From Cliona cf. orientalis (taxonomy: Eukaryota > Porifera > Demospongiae > Clionaida > Clionaidae): DNA of 64,000 bases. Both the position numbers and the translations under genes were made by a program. Under the pieces are notes generated by a model that did not search any database, was not told the DNA's origin, and saw only the letters and a program-made list of their open reading frames with translations. Below, in pieces: positions 10,601-20,409 of the stretch. Where the stretch lies: the NCBI GenBank assembly GCA_963930775.1, contig OZ005689.1, forward strand, positions 4,588,001 through 4,652,000, given 5' to 3'. Each line of letters begins with the position of its first letter. The stretch's first letter is position 1.

Positions 10601-12058
10601 ACAAAATTAATTTGCATGTCATTGCAACACAATTACTATGGTACAAATGTAGTTATTGGTCACTCTGTGTACTGTATATGTATACACACAGCACACGAAC
10701 ATACACACACAGTACGTCAATACACAATCATCTTCTCACATGTACATTAATCTTGTGACCGGTTTCTTTCTTTTTAGCTACATGCGTGAAGTTTTTCTGT
10801 GTGATTCTGGCCAGATTATTTGGTGTGCACCATATAGCTCAATATAAATGCTGTATGCATGCAACACGGCTAGCATCCACGCACACCATGAGGTATACTG
10901 TATGTTGATGCTTGACATTGTGGTTAACACGCCATGCAGACAAAACACTCACAAAACCACAATGCAAACCTGACCAGATCCTTCCTTTCTTGTGAACAGG
11001 CTGGCTGGCGAGATTACGTGTACAATGTTATGTATAATAATATTATGCTCTCACAAACATGCAATAATCTAAGCCAAGGTGCATACATTATGGTATAATT
11101 GTGAAAGCATAATCATCACCCCTCCACACCTAGACGCACTCACCTTGGTGTGGTTCAGCATTGGTCTTGATCTTTTCAGCTAGGTGGCTTTCATCTGCTA
11201 TGTGTAGAGCATGAATCAGCATCCTCCACGAGGGTTGGTAGCGACCTTCCCCCAGGAGGAATGCTTCCACCACAGCTTTTAGACGAGCCTCATCAGAGAC
11301 TTTCTGAAGTTGAATGGCACCTAGCTTCTCGCTACCCATCAGCCACCTGGCCAGCTCTCTCCAGCTCCTCACTGTCTTCACCGCCTCAAATACGTTATTG
11401 AAGGTGAGGGGTAGGGCTGGATAGGGTTCAAAGGATCTATTCATCACTTCTATAAAACACGTACAGGTCTACACACCGCCACCCACAACCCTATCCCAAT
11501 TCAGTTCCTGTGAATTAGGCTCCTACTACCTTGGAGCAGAGCCGCACCTTCTATTAAAATGTGGACACGGTCACCGTGGCATAAGGCTAAATAAAATTGA
11601 ATATTAGTTTCTCATCCCCGCCCGCCTCTAGTTTTTCCTCCGCCTGACCACATTTTAATTCATGAATATCATTAAAACTATCATTAAAAAATGCACGAGG
11701 CATTACGTCATAGACGCGCCAATTTTTTTTAATGAAATTCATGATGACATTTAATGATATTCATGACAAGAAATAAAATAAAAAGCCACCCTCCCGCCTG
11801 GGGAAATTCCTGAACATAGGATGAGAAACTAATAATCAATTTTGCTTGGCCTAATTTGAACAAAAATGTATCGACCACTTCAAGTGACATGAGTTATGGA
11901 TAATTTCCCTACCTCAAGCATGTCAAGTTAAATTATCCTGTCGCACCGCCAAATAAATACTCTACTAGTACTTATTTTCCGCTTAATTCATAGATATTTA
12001 TTTGCTCACCCTCTCGGCCGCTGGGTTTGCTTGATGCTGCCCTCGGCCTCTCCGCCAT
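4371..12058 (-). CDS. Tandem death-domain, ROC-COR GTPase, death-domain protein (8 exons, one in-frame TGA)
   Basis: I reconstruct one minus-strand gene from exons 12058-12010, 11449-11144, 10453-10184, 9389-9120, 8925-8650, 6818-4743 and 4645-4371; every junction is GT-AG and in phase. It would encode about 1173 residues: a 16-residue N-terminus (MAERPRAASSKPSGRE), four death-fold-like modules of 90-102 residues, a ROC-type GTPase (P-loop GVGGSGKT, DTGGQ, THKD), a COR-like region and a C-terminal death domain. The ROC-COR-death order recalls DAPK1 without its kinase and ankyrins, so a role in apoptosis or innate signalling is plausible but inferred. The large exon carries one in-frame TGA (6367-6369) between P-loop and DTGGQ. 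The gene may therefore be two genes, a nonsense allele, or have a missed tiny intron. Confidence 0.75.
4743..6818 (-). CDS. ROC GTPase and COR exon with internal TGA
   Basis: This is the large catalytic exon of the death-domain ROCO gene. It starts in phase 1 after acceptor CTCTTCCTATAG. G1 is LLLGVGGSGKTHILAAF, G3 is DVDDTGGQPMFHEVLPVF and G4 is FVGTHKDL; a Ser-rich linker of about 150 residues separates G1 and G3. The rest is COR-like, with no kinase or LRR. TGA at 6367-6369 stands in the same frame as both flanking ORFs, six codons before ATG 6348. A GT...AG pair that would remove it leaves a 30-nt intron, too short for a normal intron. The exon ends at CTTCAG/GTATGTG. Confidence 0.8.
6841..8649. 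other. Large intron of the ROCO gene
   Basis: No supported exon lies between the fourth death-fold exon and the GTPase exon. A probable short inverted-repeat element (about 7350-7485) has ends TCAGGGTTAATTTCAAGGGGG and CCCCCTTAGATAAACCCTGA. The region around 7980-8400 repeats the word GGTGCC/GGCACC with AATTAG in both orientations, possibly a decayed element. The 63-codon open frame at 7658-7849 shows no domain. Confidence 0.5.
8650..8925 (-). CDS. Death-fold-like exon 4 of the ROCO gene
   Basis: The exon is 276 nt (92 codons), phase 1 at both ends, acceptor CTTACACAG and donor AAAG/GTACAC. It begins DLTITTEKLMELFVLLDAEK and ends TWRQVARVLRWVSLPQYAKL, the W-R-x-V-A-x-x-L signature of a terminal death-domain helix pair. 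It joins in phase to the ROC exon at 6818. Confidence 0.75.
9120..9389 (-). CDS. Death-fold-like exon 3 of the ROCO gene
   Basis: The exon is 270 nt (90 codons), phase 1 at both ends, acceptor TTTCCCCCAG and donor AGAG/GTGAGC. It starts DPTLTVDNVNRVMEKV, parallel to exon 2, and its C-terminal part has SSWEYIAKSLYRHHQVAAV, the last two helices of a death-fold pattern. A poly-C run of about 17 lies just downstream in the following intron (around 9027-9043). Confidence 0.75.
9457..10032. mobile_element. 576-bp MITE in an intron of the ROCO gene, TA target site
   Basis: Terminal inverted repeats CCCCGCGCGCATGCGCAA at the left and TTGCGCAATGTGCGCGCGGGG at the right are flanked by TA on both sides (9455-9456, 10033-10034). 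The TA duplication suggests a Tc1/mariner-like mobilising transposase. There is no coding capacity. The interior is more CpG-rich than its surroundings. Confidence 0.75.
10184..10453 (-). CDS. Death-fold-like exon 2 of the ROCO gene
   Basis: The exon is exactly 270 nt (90 codons), phase 1 at both ends, acceptor CCCCCAG and donor CAG/GTAAAA. It begins DPTMTVDNVTQIL and ends with a WEHLTRKLYAREEFALARE helix pair. The opening DPTxTVDNV is shared with the next exon, so the two arose by exon duplication. Confidence 0.75.
11144..11449 (-). CDS. Death-fold-like exon 1 of the ROCO gene
   Basis: This exon of 306 nt (102 codons, phase 1 at both ends) has acceptor TTTTATAG and donor AAG/GTGAGTG. The product contains SWRELARWLMG, then a helix-rich stretch, then QPSWRMLIHALHIADESHLA, the W...L...L and six-helix spacing typical of death domains. 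Family assignment is by pattern, with medium confidence. Confidence 0.7.
11583..11854. mobile_element. 272-bp MITE in intron 1 of the ROCO gene
   Basis: Long imperfect terminal inverted repeats run about 35 bases at each end: GGCTAAATAAAATTGAATAT... at the left, and a right end whose reverse complement starts GGCCAAGCAAAATTGATTAT; both arms continue TAGTTTCTCATCC. The interior is AT-rich without coding sequence. The boundaries are accurate to a few bases. Confidence 0.7.
12010..12058 (-). CDS. Exon 1 of the death-domain ROCO gene
   Basis: ATG at 12058-12056 opens 16 codons (MAERPRAASSKPSGRE) and the exon ends in phase 1 at a strong donor, GG/GTGAGC. The next exon begins in phase 1, so the join keeps the frame. 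The assignment rests on position, donor quality and phase, because so short a peptide has no recognisable domain. Confidence 0.65.
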
Positions 12059-12182
12059 TGTGGTTCAGCTATAGTACTAGCCACACCCACCAAGAAGGGG
12101 GTGGGGCTAGTACTACGCATGCGCATTGGAACACCCACGCATGCAATGTACTCATCAAAAGTAACCATGGTAACTTTGTGTC
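12059..12182. promoter_or_regulatory. Candidate bidirectional promoter between ROCO and DYNC2H1
   Basis: Only 124 bases separate the ATG of the minus-strand ROCO gene from the first possible ATG of the plus-strand dynein gene. There is no TATA box. The stretch contains GC-rich words, CACCCACC and GCATGCGCATTGG, the last resembling an NRF1-type GCATGCGC site. Sharing of one promoter is inferred from spacing. Confidence 0.55.
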
Positions 12183-15100
12183 ATGCTTAATTCTAATTTG
12201 AGCGCACTCACGTCCCTGACATCGACAGCCTCTGTCATGTCCGGAGACTCAAGAAAAGACTTTCTACTCGCCACGATCGGCAATTTTTTCGGATACGCAA
12301 CAGCAGACGGCGCCATCTCGCACATCGCAGACTCCCGCGAGCTCAATACCTTTCTCGATGACGGTAGCTGTTCGGTGCTAGCCACACACGCTGAGCTGAC
12401 ACAAGACGTCAAGCTCATCCAAGTCTACAATAGCATTGAGGCCGAAGCAACGACCGACAACTGGCTGGTGTTCTTCAAATTGGAGCCTTGTTGTATCACA
12501 CCGGAAAATCTCCACACAAATATTTTTGTCTCGTCCGTATTGGACTCCCCCATTGATACCCTTTACCACTCCGTACAGAAGGTGTTTGCGCCCATACTGC
12601 TCAAAGACGCGAGATGGAGCAAGAACATCGACCCAAAGATTCAGCACCTCCTCACCGAATTGGAGGCAGGACTGGGTAGCACACTGCGTCGCCATGGAAA
12701 AGTGGGTGTGGCCCAGGAGAGGAGTTCGATTGGAAGTAGTTCAGGTGGTCTTCAGTTATCTGGCATTCTCACGCCATCTGATGAATTCCAATACTGGGCT
12801 GAGGAGAGCATTTCGAGCTCTAAGCTGAGCTCTCGCGAGCGTGCACAATTCTTTCAGGAGTCATTTCAACCCATTGTGACAGAATTTGCCAATCTCGATG
12901 CTCTCTCATTCACGGATGTTCTAGAGCTCGTTGAAGTTACGCAAGACACACTGGACGATCTCTGGAAGCAGAGTGACCACTCTCCACCATACCCCGAGAA
13001 CAGGATGCGTCATCTGCTTGAAATCATAAGTAGCTCCTTTGGACGCTACGTTCAACGAAAACTAGCCGATTTAGACGTGTGGCGTGGTCAGTTCACCCAA
13101 GTCCGCTCCTGCCTCCAGGATGGCCTCAACGTCTGTGAAAAGTGGAGCTCTGCGACAGATCTGCTGACTTCGCAGTTTTGGAAGCAGTATGCTCTTCACG
13201 CCTGGAAAGGAGGTCCGTTTGTGTCCGCCGCCTTGCTCCAGCTGACCTTGAGACTGGAAGAGGTCATGGCTCTCAGGCTGCTGCATGAGCAGCTGATTCA
13301 TCTTCTCTCTCCCAGTGAGCAGCAGGAGTTCAACTTAGCCAATGCCTTTGCTCCATTTGCTGGTGAGTATATGTGTTTGTTTAATACACGTGCTGTACAT
13401 GTACATGTATGTGATTTATAGCTACATATTATATCGCATTGACTAGCCTTTATTATTTGGTGGAAAATGCAAAGCATGCTCAATTTGTTATAGCAGAGGA
13501 GTACTTTGTGATCTAACAGGGTGATTAATGATCGTTAGTGAGGGGACATGACGTATCAATGCTATGGTCGAACATCATTGTCTCTAACCGGATCTAGGGG
13601 TTTGATTAGTATTATACTTAAGTTAGTTTTTGGGGGAGGGGTAAATATCCCAGGGCTCCTCCCCCTTTTAAATGAAATACTGATGTACTTACATTGTGTC
13701 CATCCATTACTTTCTCTTATCCACTTCTTGTTCCTCTCTAATTAGGTTTGCAGCCCCTCCAGCACAACCCCTACACAGAGCCTCTCTGGAAGGCAGCGGT
13801 GGCCCAGTATGACAGAGGAATGGCTCCTGCTGAGCTGAGGATAGCCACGAAGTTGAGGAGAAAGTTTCACGAACTGGAGGCTCAGCCGCACCAACTGCTG
13901 AGGGAGTTTCAGCGATACAAGGAGCTAGTGAGAAGACAGGCCGTCAGTAAGGAGCTCATTCCAGAGAGGTAAGCTGTATTCTCCCAAATTTGAACATTTT
14001 GATGAGAATGCTTGGTGCTTGGATTGAGCAAGTCTTATGACCACATCAATGGTTTTTAATTTGAAATAAATTTTAGTTGCTCTGAGTTATTAACGTTTTT
14101 GTAATATATTACATATAATAATATGGTATATCTGGGCCATTCCTACGTATAGAGTCTATAATACCAACTCTATGATTATGTAATTCATGTGTACATACTA
14201 TAATGATTTCAAGAATCAGCAAACATCAATTACATGTACAAATATACAATGAATCTTACCCTCTAGATTGAAATAATTCATAAGTAGATCTATTCCTCTT
14301 CTATTTTATGCCTGTAATATGTGTATAAATACTTGATACTGTTATTATTGCTATGACATTGTCATGTTTATTTATTCCCCATTTCCAGGGAAACACTGCT
14401 TGGGCAATTGACTGGTTATGTCCGCTCTGTTCGTGAGGAATTCACAACAAAGTCAAGCTATCATCCAATGACCACACCCACTGATCCCACCCACAGGGCA
14501 GTTGCCGAGCAACAGGCCACACCCACTGGCAAAAACCTGCCCGATGTAGTCAACAACATAGTGTGGTGCCGCCAGCTGGAGGCCAAAGCCAATGATGTTG
14601 TAGTCACAGCCGAGCATCTTCTTGGTGAACTAGCTGGCTTTGAGAGGTTCCAGGGAGAAGCCAATGAGCTTAAGGATGAGCTGAGAGCTTTTCAGAGAGA
14701 GCAGGTGGATAGTTGGTCAAGGCAGGTGCTAGCGGCCATTGACCATCCCTCTGAACCACTAGGGTAAGCAGGCCTTTAGGGTAATCTTTAGTGTATTATA
14801 CATGTACCTTGTAGTGTGTTGATGCCAAACCATTCGTCATTAGCCTGAAAGGAAATTGTGTTGGGGGGGGGGGGGGGAGGGGGTGTGAGTGGGGTGGGAA
14901 TATGAGGGGAAAGGGAGTGGAATTCAAGGTGATAATGTGAAGTATTTGCTCGTGGCCCCCCTCCTATATATACATGTACATGTAAGTCCTGCTTGATAAC
15001 CGGAGCATGTTGGCATACTTCTTGGCCTGCCGTGAGTTTCATCATAATTATTATGGTATTGTATTTTTTGTATTAATTTTGGTTTCCACTTCCGTAGGCT

Positions 15101-16294
15101 CCAAACTAGTGGTCGTCTCATGGAGCTGAGTCACGGTGATGGCAAGCTGAGGGTGCACTACAGCGATAAGCTAGTCTCCCTCCTGAGAGAGGTGAGGCAG
15201 CTGGCAGCGTTTGGATTCGCTGTGCCGGCCAAGATCCAGCACACTGCCTCTATTGCTCACAAGTTCTACAGGCATGGAGTCATCTTGAAGCAGGTATACT
15301 ACCTATCTCTATACAAAATATATTACATGTTGAGTGTACGTACATGTACATAAATTTATGTAAGCTACACTTTGATATTAGTCCTGAAGAAATGTCTCTC
15401 ACTCTGCATCTACATGTACGTGTACATGTACATGTATCACGAGTTCATGGTGATTTTCAGATACGCCACTACTTGAGCTGTTCTTATATTATATGTAGTG
15501 TTTATGCACATATATGACTACACTTTAGATGGTGCATATACATGTATATTGGAAGTCTCTATTGAGCGATTGTCCTATGACATGATATGCATATTATAAT
15601 CAATGCATGGTACATGTACCTCACCACCATTGGATGAAAGGTTTACATGTAATTCTGTGTGAATTATTTGTTTTTCTGCAGGTCGCTCATTTCTACAACA
15701 CCATAGACCGCCAGATGATTCCCAGCCAGCAGCCTATGATGCTTGATGCTGCTCTGGCATTCGAGAACATCATCAAGAACCCCAAAGCTGGAGCAAAAAC
15801 TAGCAGTGAGGTAACTGGCAGTGATGTTACCAGACATTAACCATGCAGTGTGCTAGTTGAAGTATGCTATTCTGGATTAGATAAATAGTGATCTCAGATG
15901 TTTTAGGATGAGCTCTAATAATATTATTGGTTGCATTAGATAATTACATGTAGGACAGTTGATGTGTGTATCATAGTGACTTTGCATAGCTCCCAGAGGG
16001 TCTTAGTACGACTTTGATGGGGGAAAGGGAGATAAGGTTTTTATTGCCCCTTTATCCATATTGCCATTCCATTCTAATACATGTACATGTACCCGTGAAC
16101 GTGTATGTGTGAATACTTACATATTAGAGCACATTTGGGTTACTATGTTATGTCTTTAATAGGGTCATGTGACTATCACATGGGATAATCCGGATGAGCT
16201 GGAGGAGTATATTAGTCGGCTCCAATCAGCTGCTGATCGACTCACCTCGGAGAACAGGAGGCTGAGAAAGTGCCATGGTACTCTTATCGATAAG
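12183..16294 (+). CDS. DYNC2H1: Cytoplasmic dynein-2 heavy chain, exons 1-6
   Basis: This is the N-terminal tail of the retrograde intraflagellar-transport motor. Exons are 12183-13362, 13746-13968, 14389-14763, 15098-15293, 15682-15810 and 16163-16294, giving 745 codons with phases 1, 2, 2, 0, 0, 0, all consistent. Diagnostic words shared with vertebrate DYNC2H1 include LVFFKLEP, NIFVSSVLDSPIDTLY, FAPILLKDARWSKN, LLTELEAGLGS, GILTPSDEFQ, NPYTEPLWKAAV, HYSDKLVSLLREVRQLAAFG and ITWDNPDELEEYI. ATG 12237 (MSGDSRKDFLLATIGNFFG) aligns better with the vertebrate start than ATG 12183. The tail binds dynein-2 intermediate and light-intermediate chains. The gene continues after a 40-kb intron at 56756. 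Confidence 0.95.
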
Positions 16295-16326
16295 GTATTC
16301 AGATGATAATTAATTTCCTTATAATA

Positions 16327-16743
16327 ATATGAGTGAATTTGAGAAAAGGGGTAACTTCGCGCAAAACGTGATTTTTTATCACTTTTCAACCTTCAAACCA
16401 CTAAGAGCCCTATAGGCTTCTGACTTGATTTGATAGCAGTTTGGGCCTTCTACTTCATAGATCCAACGTTAGAAGTCTGAGCAAGCCTCCTGTCCCGAGC
16501 GGTGAGCCTCCAAAGAGGGCCATAAAACGGCGTTTTTCGAAGGCGATCAACGCGTGCGCTCACCCCGCACATACCGGAAGTGGGTGGGGCTCGCGAATTG
16601 CAACAAGTGTATTAGGATGATGAAAGAATATTCATGCCAGGTTTGAAGTTCGTAGCTGCTATGATTCCAGAGATATAAGCATTTTAAAACAAAAATTTGG
16701 AAAATGTGCGAAGTTACCCCTTTTCTCAAATTTGCTCACATAT
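16327..16743. mobile_element. About 417-bp MITE with 38-bp terminal inverted repeats
   Basis: The left end ATATGAGTGAATTTGAGAAA and the right end, whose reverse complement begins ATATGTGAGCAAATTTGAGA, both continue into AAGGGGTAACTTCGC. The interior has no coding potential. It is the first insertion after the donor of the giant intron. Confidence 0.75.
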
Positions 16744-16959
16744 TTGCATTATTCAAATTTTAGGAGTAGTCGCTGATAATAACATATGAATTTGTGTTTG
16801 CTTAGTGCTTATGGACTGCCAGTGGTCTCACATAAATTCATCTCATAGCTACTCAGTAATAAGCACAGCTTATTATGGTCATGATATCTACCATTCGTCT
16901 TGAAGCTTATTTGTGTAATAGGCACCAAGATCTAGCACTTGATTATCATGCTCCCACAG

Positions 16960-17045
16960 ATTTGGTGGCTTAACTGGTAGAACATCACACTGGTGTGTGA
17001 GTTTGATTCCCACTCAAGTCCTAAGATTTTTTCCATGAAAAAAAC
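16960..17045 (+). repeat. tRNA-derived SINE-like fragment
   Basis: GGTGGCTTAACTGGTAGAAC resembles a tRNA D-arm/A-box and GAGTTTGATTCCCACTC a T-arm/B-box at tRNA spacing. There is no convincing acceptor stem or CCA context, so this is a SINE-type relic and not a tRNA gene. Confidence 0.55.
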
Positions 17046-17137
17046 TTAGATCTTGTATGTAAGTGGTAGCTACTGTTTGATGAGTTATTGGGCCTGATGG
17101 CTAAAATATCTAGCCGAGTGCCACAGATAACAGCATA

Positions 17138-17324
17138 CCGTAAATCTGGAAATTTTCGTTGTAAAAATATTTTCGTAGTCGATGGCGGCTACGAAAATTA
17201 ATCTTACGAAAATTAGCATGCACTATTAATGCTAATGCGGTAAGGGGTCGTTCCTACGAAAATATTTTTACACGAAAATTTATCATACGAAAGTTTCTTT
17301 ACACGAAAATTTCCAGATCTACGG
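17138..17324. mobile_element. 187-bp MITE, TA target site, CCGTA ends
   Basis: It is flanked by TA (17136-17137 and 17325-17326). The left end CCGTAAATCTGGAAATTTTC is matched by the right end GGAAATTTCCAGATCTACGG-type complement. ACGAAAATT words fill the interior. No coding capacity. Confidence 0.8.
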
Positions 17325-17344
17325 TACATCATCATAAGAGAAAT

Positions 17345-17446
17345 TCCTCATTTGATTATCTAAAGATGAAAAGAGCAGCTGTGATTCAGTACCTGAATCT
17401 TCAATTGAATTAGAGATGACCTTCTCTGTTGCTGCTAGTGTAATGG
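17345..17446 (-). pseudogene. Relic of the 5' end of a membrane-family gene
   Basis: About 100 bases match the signal-proximal coding region of copies A, B and C on the same strand (for example AGAGCAGCTGTGATTCAGTA, then CTGAATCTTCA and GAGATGACCTTCTCTGTTGC). It is cut off on both sides and abuts a SINE-like sequence. It is evidence of a further, lost family copy next to copy A. Confidence 0.7.
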
Positions 17447-17449
17447 GTA

Positions 17450-17620
17450 CCAAGATTGTATACCCTTCCTACCCGCCACCTTGCTCCCATGGCTCAATTG
17501 GTAGTCTAAGAGCATTATGCCAGGGGATGTGAGTGTGTGGGTTCAAGTAACCAACAGTACAGCGCTGATATACCATAAATTAAATATAAATAGTAGTATC
17601 CATCCTGACTTTTTGTCTTA
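17450..17620 (+). repeat. tRNA-derived SINE-like copy downstream of copy A
   Basis: It starts GTATACCCTTCCTACC and carries GGCTCAATTGGTAG (A-box-like) and GTGTGGGTTCAAGTAACC (B-box-like). Related copies occur near 29625-29760 (with a good A box, GGTAGCTCAACTGGTAGAGC), truncated at 33785-33880 and internally deleted at 36940-37030. All lie just 3' of a family gene or relic, so they were copied along with the unit. Confidence 0.6.
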
Positions 17621-17736
17621 TATTGCATGAAATGTGTATGTTTCATAATGCATTTAACTAAATAAATGTTATCATGTCGATGTTGAAGTTTTGTACACAC
17701 TATTCATCACGTAATTTCAAAAACTATCACTACACG

Positions 17737-19689
17737 TTAATTGTTGTTGATATAAAAGCCCGAGAACATACTGTACCGTTGCAGTGTATAAACGTTGCTT
17801 GAATCAGCAACAGTTGTGCTAATAGTACGTAAGTTTTTACTGATCTTCACTAACAATGTTGTCACATGTGCCATAACTGAGCGTATACATAGTGAAGTTG
17901 GTTCAATCAGTGGCTGTGCTGCTGTTGGACTGTTGATGGTAAACTGCTGCTCTTTACTGGAAAAAATCACTGTTTTTAGGGAGATAATCTTACGCATTAT
18001 AAACTTTAAGCAAGTGCACTGTGATAGAGATCTACCTCCAAGGCATGTTGTTATTGTTTTGATGATCATTAAAGTGGTAAACACTAAAATAGGGATTATA
18101 AGTAGTATCCTTATTAGTAGCAGCATGTGTGCTCCAGATACAAAACTGTAATACAGGACTGCCAGATTAGAAAGTATCAGAATGTCCAAATAATTCATGT
18201 ACGCTCTCTTGTATGGCTTGGTAATTCCCACAATGAGGGCAATGGCAAAGAAAACTGTACCCGAGTAGTACCAATGGATAGATGCATGGTAAATACTGAA
18301 TGGCCGTACGATTGATTTGGTCAGGAAAGGCATAATTCTCAAAATGAAATAAAGACCTGAAAAGTATCTCATATCTCGTCCTCCATGTAGACCGTTTCTA
18401 TAGCAACCATAAACTTTCTCAGTGAAGATATTTAGAGCAATGGAATTGAGATGCCATTTTGACAGGCATGATCGAAATGCTCTAATTGGGTAAAGGATCA
18501 GCAGCAAGAGTGGTAAAATGGTACATACACAGAAAATGAGCACAGAAGGAATTGCAAACAAGAGATGGTATGTGCTTCCGTATGAAATGCTTTGATCAGC
18601 TACACACTGATAGGATGTGAAGTGATGTCCCGACAGATTAAAATTTTGAATTTCATCACGATCTAATAGTAACAGTGTCTGATATAGAATCTTACCACAT
18701 GATAAGAGAAGAAATGTAATGAACACGTCAATGATATCACTCTTTGTGTCCCAGCCTCTTTGAAGTCGAACAAAACATCTGTGGAATGGTCTCCACAGCC
18801 ACACTAGTGGTCTAAAATTATGACCATGTAGTTCGATGCAGATCCATGTCAAAAGTATCAAAAGTAGTGGATAAAGGGCGGAAATGTATCCAAGATAAGC
18901 TTCATGAATGAACTTAATTTTACTACTCAAACAATAAGGTGGTAAAAGATAATGACCAATGTCTAAATTAAATACTCTATAAAGTATCAGTGCAATTTTT
19001 ATGTCCAATCTGTGATCCAAATTATCTCTTGGAATTATCTTGTATAGCACTGGAGTATTGGTAGTAGTAAAATCAAATGTAACGACAATTATCTGGGCAT
19101 ACATGATAAAGCAGGGCATTGGAGCTGAAGTTACGCTGATTTGAAAAGCTAAGCAGATAATGTAGAATACTGTGATTGGCACAAACTTTAGAAATAGAAA
19201 AAGTGGAACTCCATATAAGGCATCAGTACAGTTGGCACATCTGTACCCAAATGAGGTCACTGCGGGGCCAAAACCATCGGTACACTCACTGCATAAATAC
19301 CCTTTTCTATTCAGTGGACCACACATGAAGTCGTTGAGCTGACTGAGATTTTGTGGCAACTGTAATTCATGATATCCATGATATTTAACCAATTGAAAAT
19401 ATGGACAATTGAAAATGGACAACGGTTTTGTTTCCTGATTGAAAGTTGCACAGTATTCATAATGCAATAGTAGTCCATGTCCACCAAGACCACAGCGAAG
19501 TGGGCTCATTTGATCACCTAAAGATGAGCAGAGCAGCTGTGATTCAGAACCTGAATCTTCAGTTGAATTAGAGATGACCTTTTCTGTTGATGCTATTGTG
19601 ATCACATTTGAACTGACGATGATCTTGTCTACTGCTGATATTGTGATCACTTCAATGATCAAGACTGTAAATAAGCATATAATATGCAT
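17737..19689 (-). CDS. Multipass membrane protein family, copy A
   Basis: The open frame has 650 codons. It has an N-terminal signal peptide, a Cys-rich ectodomain with CGPLNRKGYLCSEC and GYRCANC, then about nine hydrophobic segments. Intracellular-type conserved blocks are RPLVWLWRPFHRCFVRL, YGCYRNGLHGGRDMR and KPYKRAYMNYLD. I do not recognise the family by name; a receptor or channel-like role is only a guess. The ATG used by copies B and C has become ATT here, so translation would begin at the next Met, still before the signal peptide. After PTAAQPLIEPTS a small indel replaces the usual YGSCDN tail with about 50 unrelated residues. A TATA box lies at 19755-19765. Confidence 0.8.
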   Translation of the reverse strand: MHIICLFTVLIIEVITISAVDKIIVSSNVITIASTEKVISNSTEDSGSESQLLCSSLGDQMSPLRCGLGGHGLLLHYEYCATFNQETKPLSIFNCPYFQLVKYHGYHELQLPQNLSQLNDFMCGPLNRKGYLCSECTDGFGPAVTSFGYRCANCTDALYGVPLFLFLKFVPITVFYIICLAFQISVTSAPMPCFIMYAQIIVVTFDFTTTNTPVLYKIIPRDNLDHRLDIKIALILYRVFNLDIGHYLLPPYCLSSKIKFIHEAYLGYISALYPLLLILLTWICIELHGHNFRPLVWLWRPFHRCFVRLQRGWDTKSDIIDVFITFLLLSCGKILYQTLLLLDRDEIQNFNLSGHHFTSYQCVADQSISYGSTYHLLFAIPSVLIFCVCTILPLLLLILYPIRAFRSCLSKWHLNSIALNIFTEKVYGCYRNGLHGGRDMRYFSGLYFILRIMPFLTKSIVRPFSIYHASIHWYYSGTVFFAIALIVGITKPYKRAYMNYLDILILSNLAVLYYSFVSGAHMLLLIRILLIIPILVFTTLMIIKTITTCLGGRSLSQCTCLKFIMRKIISLKTVIFSSKEQQFTINSPTAAQPLIEPTSLCIRSVMAHVTTLLVKISKNLRTISTTVADSSNVYTLQRYSMFSGFYINNN

Positions 19690-19754
19690 TAAGTTTATTG
19701 TTTGTAGAATCTTATCCTTAATGTTTGAAATGTGTCTCTTGTCAATTGTATTCT

Positions 19755-19765
19755 CTTTTTATATA
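19755..19765 (-). promoter_or_regulatory. TATA box of copy A
   Basis: TATATAAAAAG on the minus strand lies about 66-76 bases upstream of the copy A ATG. The same motif at the same distance precedes copies B and C. Confidence 0.65.
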
Positions 19766-19951
19766 CCCTGTGTCATTAGTATGGAATAGTTTTTGTTTAT
19801 TTAGCAGTATGCTGTTATACATTCTGATAATCATTGCCATAGTGATATTTTCATGTGTTTATTCAGATAGGATAAACACCCCTTTGGTATTACTGCTCTA
19901 GTATACACCACATTCCTATTACTCGAATAACTATAGCTAGTAGGGCTGTTT

Positions 19952-20404
19952 TGTAGTGACGCAAATGCAATCCCGACCTGATTGTGATATGCCGGTACGT
20001 ACGCCATTGTGATCGCTGGATGGTACGGATGGGAGCGGCTGGGAGGTCAGAGGATGGGTTGTGAAGGGTTAGTGTGGGTGGGGCTGGGAGGTCTGGAGAT
20101 GGGTTGTGAATGGTTAGCAAGGTTATAAGTCTCTACAATGTACATGTATACTATACGTGGACTGTATGAATGGGAGGGGCTGGGAGGTCTGGGATTGGGT
20201 TGCGAATGGTTACCAAGGTTAGTGTGGGAGGGGCAGGGAATAATGGCTGCCAGCAGCGAACGGTGGTGACACTGTCCGAGTCATGTGTGTGGAATGGAAT
20301 GGAGCGTGTTCAACTCTTGCTGTGCACTTTGACTTGTTTTTCCTGTCGATTTTTTCAAAATTTCGCAGTTTGCATTCGTGTTAGATTGCATTTGTGTCAT
20401 AACG
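19952..20404 (+). mobile_element. 453-bp inverted-repeat element R1, copy a
   Basis: The ends TGTAGTGACGCAAATGCAAT and (reverse complement of the right end) CGTTATGACACAAATGCAAT match at most positions, and TGTTT (19947-19951 and 20405-20409) flanks both sides. Two paralogous units lack the element and read GGGCTGTTTCAG without interruption (about 32195 and 38428), so these are empty sites. The interior holds degenerate repeats of GGGAGGGGCTGGGAGGTCTG. No coding sequence. Confidence 0.8.
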
Positions 20405-20409
20405 TGTTT

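Noticed and set aside
12155-12828. Open frames antisense to or shifted within DYNC2H1 exon 1
   Set aside because: They are shadows of a long, conserved coding exon.
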